Origin: HXMU1420-13 sp965249965
GTDB lineage: Bacteria; Bacteroidota; Rhodothermia; Balneolales; Balneolaceae
NCBI GenBank assembly: GCA_965249965.1
Contig: OZ252262.1
Location: 1,612,001 to 1,676,000, forward strand
DNA length: 64,000 nt
Direction of reading: 5' to 3'
Positions 26,066-34,647 of this stretch are shown here, piece after piece. The stretch's first letter is position 1. Every line of letters begins with the position of its first letter. Made by a program: the position numbers and the translations under genes. The notes beneath the pieces are model-generated. The model was not told the DNA's origin, searched no databases, and saw only the letters and a list, made by a program, of their open reading frames with translations.

Positions 26066-27961
26066 ATGAGTGAGAACAAAATTATTTCTGACGATAATTA
26101 CCTAAACATGGATATGTTAAGGTTCACAACCGCAGGCTCTGTAGATGATGGAAAAAGCACTTTAATCGGTCGCCTACTTTATGACTCAAAATCAATTTTT
26201 GAAGATCAAATGGAAGCCATCGAAAAAACAAGTAAGAGTAGCGGGGAAGAAGAGGTAAACCTTGCATTGCTTACAGATGGCTTGAAAGCAGAACGTGAGC
26301 AGAAAATCACAATCGATGTTGCATATCGATATTTTGCTACCCCAAAGAGAAAATTTATTATTGCGGACACTCCCGGCCATACCCAATACACCAGAAACAT
26401 GGTTACAGGAGCTTCAACAGCAGATTTAGCTATTATTTTGGTAGATGCATCAAAGGGAATTCTAACGCAATCCCGGCGTCATGCTTTTATTTCTTCGCTA
26501 TTAAGAATTCCACACCTCGTTGTTGCGGTGAACAAAATGGATTTAGTTGATTACAGTGAAGAAGTATTTGAAAGTATTGTTGAGGATTTTGAAGATTTTG
26601 CCAGAAAGCTCGAAGTAAATGATGTGACTTTTATTCCAATTTCAGCTCTGAAAGGTGATAATGTTGTAGATAAATCCGAAAAAATGGGATGGTATAAAGG
26701 GTCAACGCTATTACATCATTTAGAGACGGTTAAAGTAGACGCCGCAGACAATGTGGTAGATTTTCGATTTCCGGTACAATACGTTATTAGACCTGGGATG
26801 CATTTTAGGGGATTTTCAGGTCAGGTTGCATCTGGTAGAATTCGCCCAGGTGATGAAATTATGGCTTTACCTTCAGGTCTAACTTCAAAAGTTAAGGACT
26901 TAGTTACTCGCGACGGTAATCTTGAAGTTGCCTATCCACGCGATTCGATTGCAATTACTTTAGAAGATGAGATCGATGTTAGTCGCGGAGACATGATTGT
27001 AAGAAAAGGGAACGTACCAACGATTCGAAATGAATTTGAAGCGTTTCTTTGCTGGATGAATGAAAAAGCTTTGGACATCAAAAAACAATACATCCTGCAA
27101 CATACAAGCCGTCAAGCACAAGTCTTTGTTGATGAGATATTCTATCGAATGAATGTAGATACGTTAAGCAGGGAAGAGGCTGAAGAGTTAAAACTAAACG
27201 AAATAGGCCGGGTAAAATTAAAAACGAGCCAATCTTTATTTTTTGATCCTTATCAAATAAATCAAAAAACAGGAAGTTTTATAATAATTGATCCAACAAC
27301 CAATGTAACAGTTGGTGCAGGTATGATCCGGGCCGGCTCAACTCGTTCAAGAAAAGTTGATCTAGAAGAAACTAAAGATCTTATTTCACCAAATGTAACC
27401 TGGGAACCATGGAATATTTCTCGGGAAGAACGAGAAAAAAGAAATGGTAATAAGGCAAAAATACTTTGGTTTACCGGAATTTCCGGCGCTGGTAAGAGTA
27501 CAATTGCCAAAGCTTTAGAAAAGAAGCTTTGGAAAGAGGGTATGCAAACTGTTTTGCTGGATGGAGATCAGGTTCGACATGGGCTTAATGGAGACTTAGG
27601 TTTCAGTGTTAAGGATAGAAAAGAAAATATTCGAAGAGTTGGCCATCTTGCTCGATTATTTTTTGAATATGGAAATATCGTGCTTTGTACATTTATCTCA
27701 CCGTACACTAATGACAGAGAATTTGCAAAGTCATTAATCGAAGATAAGAATGACTTTCTTGAAGTTTATGTAACCTGCAATCCGAAAACAGCTCAAGAAA
27801 GAGATCCTAAAGGATTGTACAAGAAAGCAGCTGCTGGAGAGATTACAGGGTTAACGGGCTACGATGCAGAATATGAAGCGCCCTTGAACCCGACAATTAC
27901 TATTAATACTGATGAAGTAAGTGTTGATGAAGCGGTTGAGAGGATTTCCAAAATGCTTTGA
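26066..27961 (+). CDS. cysNC: Bifunctional sulfate adenylyltransferase subunit 1 / APS kinase
   Basis: A 631-residue fusion. The N-terminal 430 residues are the CysN GTPase (AGSVDDGKSTLIGRLLYD at about 23–40, DTPGHTQYTRNM, NKMDLVDY). From about 465 on is APS kinase CysC (P-loop GISGAGKST near 471–479, LLDGDQVRHGLNGDLGFS, CTFISPY). The enzyme drives APS formation by GTP hydrolysis and phosphorylates APS to PAPS. The kinase fusion means the product is PAPS, usable for sulfite reduction or for sulfotransferases. A strong terminator follows at 27990–28023. Confidence 0.96.
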   Translation: MSENKIISDDNYLNMDMLRFTTAGSVDDGKSTLIGRLLYDSKSIFEDQMEAIEKTSKSSGEEEVNLALLTDGLKAEREQKITIDVAYRYFATPKRKFIIADTPGHTQYTRNMVTGASTADLAIILVDASKGILTQSRRHAFISSLLRIPHLVVAVNKMDLVDYSEEVFESIVEDFEDFARKLEVNDVTFIPISALKGDNVVDKSEKMGWYKGSTLLHHLETVKVDAADNVVDFRFPVQYVIRPGMHFRGFSGQVASGRIRPGDEIMALPSGLTSKVKDLVTRDGNLEVAYPRDSIAITLEDEIDVSRGDMIVRKGNVPTIRNEFEAFLCWMNEKALDIKKQYILQHTSRQAQVFVDEIFYRMNVDTLSREEAEELKLNEIGRVKLKTSQSLFFDPYQINQKTGSFIIIDPTTNVTVGAGMIRAGSTRSRKVDLEETKDLISPNVTWEPWNISREEREKRNGNKAKILWFTGISGAGKSTIAKALEKKLWKEGMQTVLLDGDQVRHGLNGDLGFSVKDRKENIRRVGHLARLFFEYGNIVLCTFISPYTNDREFAKSLIEDKNDFLEVYVTCNPKTAQERDPKGLYKKAAAGEITGLTGYDAEYEAPLNPTITINTDEVSVDEAVERISKML

Positions 27962-27989
27962 GCAGGAAGCATTAAAAATTCTATTAAAT

Positions 27990-28023
27990 AAAAGGTGATC
28001 TGGTTACAGGTCATCTTTTTTTA
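27990..28023 (+). terminator. Rho-independent terminator of the sulfate operon
   Basis: AAAAGGTGATCT (27990–28001) pairs with AGGTCATCTTTT (28008–28019) over 12 bp with two G-U pairs and a 6-base loop, and the T tract runs to 28023. It begins 28 bp after the cysNC stop and separates the sulfate operon from the polysaccharide locus. Confidence 0.85.
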
Positions 28024-28072
28024 TGTTGATAGTTTTCCTATTCTGATTTTGAATGAAGACTAAAATTAGTTT

Positions 28073-28936
28073 ATGAAAGGAATAATATTAGCCGGAGGAT
28101 CTGGAACAAGATTATACCCGGTTACGAAAGCAATCAGTAAACAGCTAATGCCTGTTTATGATAAACCGATGATTTATTATCCTTTATCCGTATTAATGTT
28201 AGCTGGGATAAAAGAAGTATTAATCATTACTACACCTGAAGACAATAATAGTTTTAAGAGATTGCTCAATGATGGGAGTGAATGGGGAATAGAGATTACT
28301 TATGCTATTCAACCTAGACCGGAAGGTTTAGCACAGGCTTTTATAATAGGGAAAGAATTTATTGGTAAAGATAATGTAACTATGATCTTGGGTGATAATA
28401 TATTTTATGGTCCTAGATTCGGTACAATTCTAAAAGATTGTATCCAATCTCTAGTTGGAGCTACAGTTTTCGGATATCAGGTTCGAGACCCGGAGCGTTT
28501 TGGGGTTGTCGAAATTGATGAAAATAATATGGCTGTTTCTATTGAGGAAAAACCGAGAACACCCAAATCAGATTTAGCGGTTACTGGATTGTACATATAT
28601 GATAACTCAGTAGTAGATATTGCACAATCAATCAAACCGAGTTCCAGAGGTGAACTTGAAATCACGACGGTAAATGAAAAGTATTTGCAAAATAATAAGT
28701 TAAAAGTACATCATTTAGGAAGAGGATATGCATGGTTAGATACAGGTACTCATGATTCTATGCTCGAGGCTGCCCAATTTGTAGAAATCATTGAAAAAAG
28801 ACAGAGCTACAAGATCGCCTGCCTAGAAGAGATTGCCTGGAGAAATGGTTGGATTGGTGAAAGCAAATTACTCCAAAAAGCAGATGAACTAAAGAAAAAT
28901 GGGTATGGCGAGTACTTAAGGAAATTAATTAGATAA
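28073..28936 (+). CDS. rfbA: Glucose-1-phosphate thymidylyltransferase
   Basis: A 287-residue RmlA-type nucleotidyltransferase that makes dTDP-glucose from dTTP and glucose 1-phosphate, the first step to dTDP-rhamnose and many deoxysugars. The signatures are AGGSGTRLYPVTKAISKQL, MIYYPLSVLMLAGI, ILGDNIFYG, EEKPRTPKSDLAVTGLY and GRGYAWLDTGTHDS. The companion rfbB, rfbC and rfbD genes are not in this window. It opens the polysaccharide locus and converges with the wzc-like gene across a shared inverted repeat. Confidence 0.95.
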   Translation: MKGIILAGGSGTRLYPVTKAISKQLMPVYDKPMIYYPLSVLMLAGIKEVLIITTPEDNNSFKRLLNDGSEWGIEITYAIQPRPEGLAQAFIIGKEFIGKDNVTMILGDNIFYGPRFGTILKDCIQSLVGATVFGYQVRDPERFGVVEIDENNMAVSIEEKPRTPKSDLAVTGLYIYDNSVVDIAQSIKPSSRGELEITTVNEKYLQNNKLKVHHLGRGYAWLDTGTHDSMLEAAQFVEIIEKRQSYKIACLEEIAWRNGWIGESKLLQKADELKKNGYGEYLRKLIR

Positions 28937-28964
28937 ATCGAATAGATTATTAACTGTTAAATAA

Positions 28965-28994
28965 AGAATTAAATTTAGTGCTAAATTTAATTCT
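28965..28994. terminator. Probable bidirectional terminator between rfbA and the wzc-like gene
   Basis: A perfect 14-bp inverted repeat (AGAATTAAATTTAG / CTAAATTTAATTCT) with a 2-base loop lies between the convergent genes and includes the stop codon of the wzc-like gene. It is AT-only apart from three G-C pairs and lacks a long T tract, so termination efficiency is uncertain. Confidence 0.5.
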
Positions 28995-31362
28995 CATCCT
29001 TATAGTACTCACTATAGTAAGTCCTTTTGTAGTATGAATAGTTTGTATAATAATCAGTGCTTTTTTCTGGATTAAACGCATTCAAAACAATTCCCACAAT
29101 ATCTGCATTAAGGTGTTTTAATCCATCAATAGTAAACTGTAGCTCACGTTTAGTGGTGGTATTGAATCTAGAAACAATTATTAACCCATCAATTAGTCTT
29201 AATAGTGAAGCAGAATCAGAAATAATACCGTAAGGTGCTGTATCAAGGATGATATGATCGTATCGATCTTTTAGCTTATCGATTAGTTGCTTTAATCTTT
29301 TACTATCTAAAACTGTTGCGGGCTCTGGTGTTTTTTTTCCAACAGTGAGTAAATCAACATTCGGTGCAATAGTTGTATTAATGATATCACTAAGTCTCAC
29401 AGTATCAAATAATGTTTCGGTTAATCCAGGCTCACGATTCTCACCAAAAACTTTATGTTGTGTAGGTCTACGAAGATCTAGATCAATAATAAGTACGCTC
29501 TTTTCAGCTTCAGAAAATGTTACAGCTAAGTTTGAAGCAACTGTACTTTTACCTTCACCTTTAGTGGCTGATGTAACCATCATTACTTTATTATCCTTAT
29601 CGGGATTAGCGTAAACTATGTTTATTCTAAGTCTGCGGTAAGCTTCAGAAATTGGTGAAATATGATCTAAGAATGTAACTAACTGATTCGATATCGTTTT
29701 TTTGTCTACAAATTGATGACCTGTAGAGTCAAGTCCATCTGTAATTGAGAAATCTGGAATTGCTCCTAAGAAAGGAACATTGAATTGCTTTAAACTTTCC
29801 GATGATTTAATAGTGTCATCAATAGTGTCTTTTAACAGGATAAACCCAACTCCAAATACGCCTCCAAGAAACATACCAACTATAACAATTAGCTTTCTTC
29901 TTGGTTTAACTTTTTCTTTTGGTACCTGTGCATAGTCCAAAGGTCGACCTAAACCAAATTGAGTTTGTTCCCATAGACTCATTTCAGCATATTGATTTGA
30001 AACTAAAATGTACAAACGTTCATTTACTGCTACATCTCTTTTTAATTGAGCTAATCTAATTATGTCATCTGGTAGTTCTTCAAATAATGAGTTTAATTCA
30101 TTAATTCGATCTTCCAAGACTTCTATTTGAGTCGAGTATTGTGTTTTCTGAATGTCAAGTTCGATTAGCTGCTGGCTAATGTTACTAATTCGTTCAACAA
30201 TTGAACCACTACGATTGTTGATAAAGCTTAAATATAAATCTGATCTTGAGTCAACCAATCTGCTTGTAACATTTTGAATTTGATTTCTTACTTCAATGAT
30301 TTGAGCGTTTATTCTGGAAAGTTCTGGATTATTACTTTCTTGATTACGAAGTTCTGGGTTCTTAGACAGGAGTAATAGTTTTTCAGTCTCTAATTCAGCC
30401 AATTCATATTGGTACCTTTCAATAATTGGAGCTAAACCTTCTGAGAATTGCTGGGCTAATCCAGGTTTGATTTCATTTAATTGGCTCTTAAAAGCGAAAA
30501 TAGCAGATTCGGTTGCAACTAATTGTACTTCGAATTTTTGTTTATCAGATTCTAAGGTAGATAATGTTTCTATCAGCTCTTCAGATTGCTGATCTATTGT
30601 TATTAAACCACTCTCGTTCATGAAAATTCTAAGAGACTCTTCTGTTTGAGCTAGCCTTACTTCAATATCGTCGCGCTGTTCACTTAGAAAGGATAAGGCT
30701 TTTGAAGCCATATCTCTGTTTTGGTCAGTAGATATTTTAGAATATGTATCGATAGTTAAATTAACAATATAAGCCGCTTCTTCAGGTAAAGGGCTTTCAA
30801 AACCTAATCTTACTAAATCTGCTTCTGGATCAACTTGAGTTTCAGTAAGTGTGGTTTGAATTCTGTATGCAATTGTATCCCTTGATGTTGTTGTAGAGTC
30901 AGTTGGATATACTCGCCACAATATTGGAAATTTTACTCCATTACTTAGATATTTTCTTGCTAAGAGACTATCAGCAAGTTCTTCACTCAATATTCGTGAT
31001 CTAAGAATCTGTAGCTCATTTGCAATTGTACTACCCATTCCTATTCCATAAGTAGTCGTTAATAAATTGGATAAGTCCGCACCAGCATATGAATATCGAT
31101 TTTTACTCTCGCTAATTATGATAGATCCTTCACTTCTATAAACAGGTGGCATAGTTAAAGCAATAATAATTGCAACCGATGTAAACAAAGTTACAAAGGC
31201 AACTAATATCCATTTGTTCTGAAACAAGATGTTTAAAATTTTTAGCAGCTCAATCTGAGTATCTGCAGACTTATCATCATATTGAGAGTGATTTGAATAA
31301 TTCAAACCATTGTAGCCATTCGGATTCATTGGCGATCCGTTTCCATTTTCAGGATAATTCAT
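28987..31362 (-). CDS. Wzc-type polysaccharide co-polymerase / bacterial tyrosine kinase
   Basis: A 791-residue inner-membrane protein. It has an N-terminal Wzz chain-length domain with a membrane segment at about 52–72, a long periplasmic coiled-coil region (about 190–460), and a second membrane segment near 478–500 (PRRKLIVIVGMFLGGVFGVG). The cytoplasmic BY-kinase follows: Walker A TKGEGKST near 597, Walker A' LIIDLDLRRP near 630, Walker B IILDTAPYG. The C-terminus carries nine tyrosines in the last 28 residues (YYTNYSYYKRTYYSEYY), the autophosphorylation cluster. It controls chain length and export of Wzy-dependent capsule or EPS. A strong dyad lies about 25 bp upstream of its start. Confidence 0.95.
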   Translation of the reverse strand: MNYPENGNGSPMNPNGYNGLNYSNHSQYDDKSADTQIELLKILNILFQNKWILVAFVTLFTSVAIIIALTMPPVYRSEGSIIISESKNRYSYAGADLSNLLTTTYGIGMGSTIANELQILRSRILSEELADSLLARKYLSNGVKFPILWRVYPTDSTTTSRDTIAYRIQTTLTETQVDPEADLVRLGFESPLPEEAAYIVNLTIDTYSKISTDQNRDMASKALSFLSEQRDDIEVRLAQTEESLRIFMNESGLITIDQQSEELIETLSTLESDKQKFEVQLVATESAIFAFKSQLNEIKPGLAQQFSEGLAPIIERYQYELAELETEKLLLLSKNPELRNQESNNPELSRINAQIIEVRNQIQNVTSRLVDSRSDLYLSFINNRSGSIVERISNISQQLIELDIQKTQYSTQIEVLEDRINELNSLFEELPDDIIRLAQLKRDVAVNERLYILVSNQYAEMSLWEQTQFGLGRPLDYAQVPKEKVKPRRKLIVIVGMFLGGVFGVGFILLKDTIDDTIKSSESLKQFNVPFLGAIPDFSITDGLDSTGHQFVDKKTISNQLVTFLDHISPISEAYRRLRINIVYANPDKDNKVMMVTSATKGEGKSTVASNLAVTFSEAEKSVLIIDLDLRRPTQHKVFGENREPGLTETLFDTVRLSDIINTTIAPNVDLLTVGKKTPEPATVLDSKRLKQLIDKLKDRYDHIILDTAPYGIISDSASLLRLIDGLIIVSRFNTTTKRELQFTIDGLKHLNADIVGIVLNAFNPEKSTDYYTNYSYYKRTYYSEYYKDEN

Positions 31363-31387
31363 GTAGACGGTTGTACTCTAATAAATT

Positions 31388-31426
31388 GTTCACTTTTACT
31401 CAATAAAATGTGAGTAAATAATGAAC
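31388..31426. promoter_or_regulatory. 39-bp dyad upstream of the wzc-like gene
   Basis: GTTCA (31388–31392) and TTTACTCA (31395–31402) are mirrored exactly by TGAGTAAA (31411–31418) and TGAAC (31422–31426), giving 13 paired bases in two blocks around an 8-base centre. It lies 26 bp before the wzc-like start codon, inside a 209-bp divergent region shared with the metallophosphoesterase gene. It could be an operator for a dimeric regulator or a leader hairpin. Confidence 0.6.
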
Positions 31427-31571
31427 ATAGATTAAATTTAATTAAAAAAACAATATACGTTAATTTCATGATTTTGTGCGAAATTATAACTTAGTAGTTG
31501 CTTATTTTTTTCAATCCAACATTTACATTCATTATCGAGTTACTAAGAAATACTAATTATCATTTAAGACG

Positions 31572-32282
31572 ATGCCAAAATTGGCTATAATTTCAGACAT
31601 TCATGCTAATCTTCCAGCTTTAGAGGCCGTAATTTTAGAGCTTAATAAACATAATCCTGATTATTGGATATGCCTGGGCGATATAGTTGGTTATGGTCCA
31701 AACCCAAAAGAATGTATCGGCATAATAATGGAAATGGGTATGAAATGCGTCCTTGGAAATCATGACGCCGTTTTAACAGGAATGTTAGACTTCAATCATT
31801 TTAGAGGCCCTAATAAAAGACTGATGCAGCTAACAAAAAATATGTTAACTGAGAAAGAAATTGGCTGGTTAAAGACAATTCCGCTAGTTATTTCAAATCC
31901 TGAGCATGATTGGTTTGCTGCCCATTCAGATCCAGTTACACCGGAGGAGTGGATTTATGTTGAAAGTGCATTTAAAGCAAGGCAATTATTAACACAAATA
32001 GAAGAAAAGTATTGCTTTATTGGTCACACACACCGTCCAGCACTTGTTTCAGATAAGATTGGTTTAAATCAATTTAAGAAAGATCATAAATACCTAATTA
32101 ACCCTGGTAGTGTTGGGCAATCAAGAGATGAAGATAGGAGGGCGTCTTGCGCATTCTTAGACACTGATAATGCAGAATATAAAAATATTAGAGTGCCTTA
32201 TAATGAGGAGATGGTATTCTATGAATTAAATTCACTTGGTTTCACTGAAAGGGAAGCTTCGAAATTGCTCAGAATGAATTAA
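31572..32282 (+). CDS. Metallophosphoesterase (YfcE/Calcineurin-like)
   Basis: A 236-residue cytoplasmic phosphoesterase. The five metallophosphoesterase blocks are visible: D9 and H11 in ISDIHANLPALE, D37 in LGDIVGYGPNP, N63-H64 in LGNHDAV, a histidine in FAAHSDP, and GHTHRP. The later INPGSVGQSRDEDRRASCAFLD matches the subgroup that cleaves phosphodiesters or nucleotides. It is divergent from the wzc-like gene at the start of the large plus-strand sugar gene array; its role there is not clear. Confidence 0.9.
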   Translation: MPKLAIISDIHANLPALEAVILELNKHNPDYWICLGDIVGYGPNPKECIGIIMEMGMKCVLGNHDAVLTGMLDFNHFRGPNKRLMQLTKNMLTEKEIGWLKTIPLVISNPEHDWFAAHSDPVTPEEWIYVESAFKARQLLTQIEEKYCFIGHTHRPALVSDKIGLNQFKKDHKYLINPGSVGQSRDEDRRASCAFLDTDNAEYKNIRVPYNEEMVFYELNSLGFTEREASKLLRMN

Positions 32283-32354
32283 TCATAATTTCATCGAATA
32301 TAAGTTGATAATTATGTATTATTGGTGGCTTAATTAAGAAGTTCCTATTCAAGA

Positions 32355-32906
32355 ATGATTAAGAAAATACTATTCATACTTCCTTTGCTACTACTACTGT
32401 GTATTGATGGAAGTAAATTACTTGCCCAACAATCGCAACTTTGGTATTCTCAACAATTTAGAGAAGCTGAAAGAATGATAAGAATAGCTGAGCCTGGTCA
32501 GTTATCCGACTCAGTAAATGTTTGGGGTGATGTCGGCAGTTCGGGTAGATATATCATACCAAGAGCAACAACTCTACCTCAGTTAATTTCATATGCTTTT
32601 GGTCCAAATACACTTAGAGATTCGCAAACTAATCTTGATTGGTCAAGGATGCGCGTCGAAATAAACATTCAAGAGTTCAATGAAGATAGTTCTTCAACTC
32701 AAATTACTAAGTTTGAATATAGGTTTGAAGAGCCATTTCCAGATGGAATGCACAATTTTGTAGTTAAAAATCACCACACAATCTCTGTAAGAATAAAAAG
32801 AAAACCTAGTTTTCGGGATTATGTTGGGGTAATTGCGCCAGTTATTTCAGCAGTTGCAACTACTATTACAACCGCTATTCTTTTACGAGACGCTAGAAAG
32901 AATTAA
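32355..32906 (+). CDS. SLBB-like small exported protein, possible polysaccharide export factor
   Basis: A 183-residue protein with a signal peptide (residues 1–25, MIKKILFILPLLLLLC to LLAQ). Residues about 50–85 (SVNVWGDVGSSGRYIIPRA, TTLPQLISYAFGP) resemble an SLBB beta-grasp repeat as in Wza-type export proteins. The C-terminus has a hydrophobic stretch (VGVIAPVISAVATTITTAIL) that could span a membrane. It lacks the N-terminal Poly_export domain of Wza. Position next to wzc-like and biosynthesis genes suggests an export accessory. Family assignment is by pattern only. Confidence 0.6.
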   Translation: MIKKILFILPLLLLLCIDGSKLLAQQSQLWYSQQFREAERMIRIAEPGQLSDSVNVWGDVGSSGRYIIPRATTLPQLISYAFGPNTLRDSQTNLDWSRMRVEINIQEFNEDSSSTQITKFEYRFEEPFPDGMHNFVVKNHHTISVRIKRKPSFRDYVGVIAPVISAVATTITTAILLRDARKN

Positions 32907-32932
32907 CTAATGGTTTAATAAATTGAGTTAAT

Positions 32933-33688
32933 ATGCAGAATAAATTTTCATCAGAAATCACAATTGGTACTTGGCTAAGTAGCTCTAGTCCGGCAATAGC
33001 TGAGTTAATGGCGATGTGCGGATTTGAATTTATTACAATTGATGTAGAGCATGCTCCAGTTGATATAGAAACAACATTCACTCTGATGCAAGCAATTAAG
33101 TCAGGCAATAGTGACTGTAAAACAATAGTGCGTGTTTCAGGGAATAGCTACTCAGAAATTAAAAGATATGTTGATGCTGGGGCAGATGGAATAATTTGTC
33201 CTTTAGTCAATACTAAAGAAGAAGCCAAACAACTTGTAGATGCTGTTAAATATTACCCTTTAGGGAAGCGAGGCGTGGGCTATTGCAGGGCTAATAAATA
33301 TGGTATCGATATTCTTGATTCGTTGAAAACTGCAAACGATGAAACTTTTGTTTGTGTGCAGATTGAACATGTTGATGCAATCAATAATCTCGAGGAAATA
33401 TTGTCAGTTGAAGGAATCGATGCGGCAATTATCGGGCCATATGATTTAAGTGCTTCAATGGGTTTGCAAGGTCAGCGCGAACACCCTAAGATGGAAGAGG
33501 CTATTCAATACAATCTTGATACATGTAAGAAGATGGGAATTTTGCCTGGAATCCATGAAGTTGACACCGATCCAGAAAAAGTTAAAATGCGAATCGAACA
33601 AGGATATAAATTCATTGCCTATTCTGTAGATATTAAAATGATATCAGATCTTTCATTAAGTGCGTTAAATCAAATTAAATCAAAATAA
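32933..33688 (+). CDS. HpcH/HpaI-type 2-keto-3-deoxy-acid aldolase
   Basis: A 251-residue class II aldolase of the HpcH/HpaI family. Signatures: ITIDVEHAPVD (catalytic His region), TIVRVSGN (substrate Arg), VQIEHVDAI (metal Glu) and IIGPYDLSASMG (metal Asp). The family condenses or cleaves pyruvate with an aldehyde, giving a 4-hydroxy-2-keto acid. In a glycan locus a biosynthetic 2-keto-3-deoxy sugar acid step is plausible but not shown. The stop overlaps the next start (TAATG), so the two are tightly coupled. Confidence 0.9.
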   Translation: MQNKFSSEITIGTWLSSSSPAIAELMAMCGFEFITIDVEHAPVDIETTFTLMQAIKSGNSDCKTIVRVSGNSYSEIKRYVDAGADGIICPLVNTKEEAKQLVDAVKYYPLGKRGVGYCRANKYGIDILDSLKTANDETFVCVQIEHVDAINNLEEILSVEGIDAAIIGPYDLSASMGLQGQREHPKMEEAIQYNLDTCKKMGILPGIHEVDTDPEKVKMRIEQGYKFIAYSVDIKMISDLSLSALNQIKSK

Positions 33689-34614
33689 TGAGTAAAGTAT
33701 TAACATCACCTTCTTCAATGGGGCAAGTAGGTCCAGCACCCTTTGATTTACTAATAGAAAGTGGGTTTGAAATTATAAATAACCCATTTGGAAGGAGACT
33801 TACTGAAGATGAGGTAATTGAATTAGGTAGGGATTGTATTGGTATAGTTGCCGGTGTTGAACCATTGACTCAAAAAGTAATGGATGCATTGCCTGACTTA
33901 AAATACATAAGTCGTGTTGGAGTTGGAATGGACAGCGTAGACCTAGATTATGCAAAATCTAAAGGGATTATTGTTGTTAATACGCCTGATGCACCAACCA
34001 GAGGGGTAGCAGAATTAACAATTGGATTGACATATTCTCTGCTTAGAAAAATTCCACAAGCTGATGCAAATATGAAGCAAAAAGTTTGGAAGAAGCAGAT
34101 TGGAAATCTTGTACTTGGTAAGAAAGTTGGTGTTGTAGGCTTAGGCAGAATTGGGAAAATGGTGGCTTCAATGTTTAAGGCTTTAGGAAATGATGTTATT
34201 GGGTATGATTTATATCCAAATCAAGAATGGGCGGATGAAAATGGAATTGAATTAGGTACACTCGAACAAACTTTGTCTGTGGCAGAAATTGTTACTTTAC
34301 ATGTTCCCGGAAATTCTGATAGTACGGCATTGTTAAAGGCAGAAGAACTCGGTCTAATGAAAGAAGGGTCGTTTTTAATTAATGTTTCCCGAGGTGGAGT
34401 AGTTGATGAAGCGGCATTACTAGAGGCATTATCAAGCAATAAGTTAGCAGGTGCTGCAATTGATGTTTTCTCTGAAGAGCCATATGCTGGTCCTTTTTGT
34501 GACTTGGATAATGTTGTGTTAACTCCACATCTAGGTTCATATGCAAGTGAAGCTAAATTAAATATGGAAATTCAAGCTGTTGAAAATTTTATAAAATTGG
34601 CAAAAATTAACTGA
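33688..34614 (+). CDS. D-2-hydroxyacid dehydrogenase (phosphoglycerate dehydrogenase-like), first copy
   Basis: A 308-residue NAD-dependent D-2-hydroxyacid dehydrogenase. The nucleotide-binding loop is VGVVGLGRIGKMV. The catalytic triad is Arg in NVSRGGVVDE, Glu in DVFSEEPY and His in LTPHLGSYA. It lacks the ACT/regulatory domain of full-length SerA. It should reduce a 2-keto acid or oxidise a 2-hydroxy acid, and the coupled aldolase could supply such a keto acid. A paralogue lies at 37588–38541. Confidence 0.9.
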   Translation: MSKVLTSPSSMGQVGPAPFDLLIESGFEIINNPFGRRLTEDEVIELGRDCIGIVAGVEPLTQKVMDALPDLKYISRVGVGMDSVDLDYAKSKGIIVVNTPDAPTRGVAELTIGLTYSLLRKIPQADANMKQKVWKKQIGNLVLGKKVGVVGLGRIGKMVASMFKALGNDVIGYDLYPNQEWADENGIELGTLEQTLSVAEIVTLHVPGNSDSTALLKAEELGLMKEGSFLINVSRGGVVDEAALLEALSSNKLAGAAIDVFSEEPYAGPFCDLDNVVLTPHLGSYASEAKLNMEIQAVENFIKLAKIN

Positions 34615-34647
34615 TAGTTTGTTCAGTGAAATCAGAATAATTGGAAT

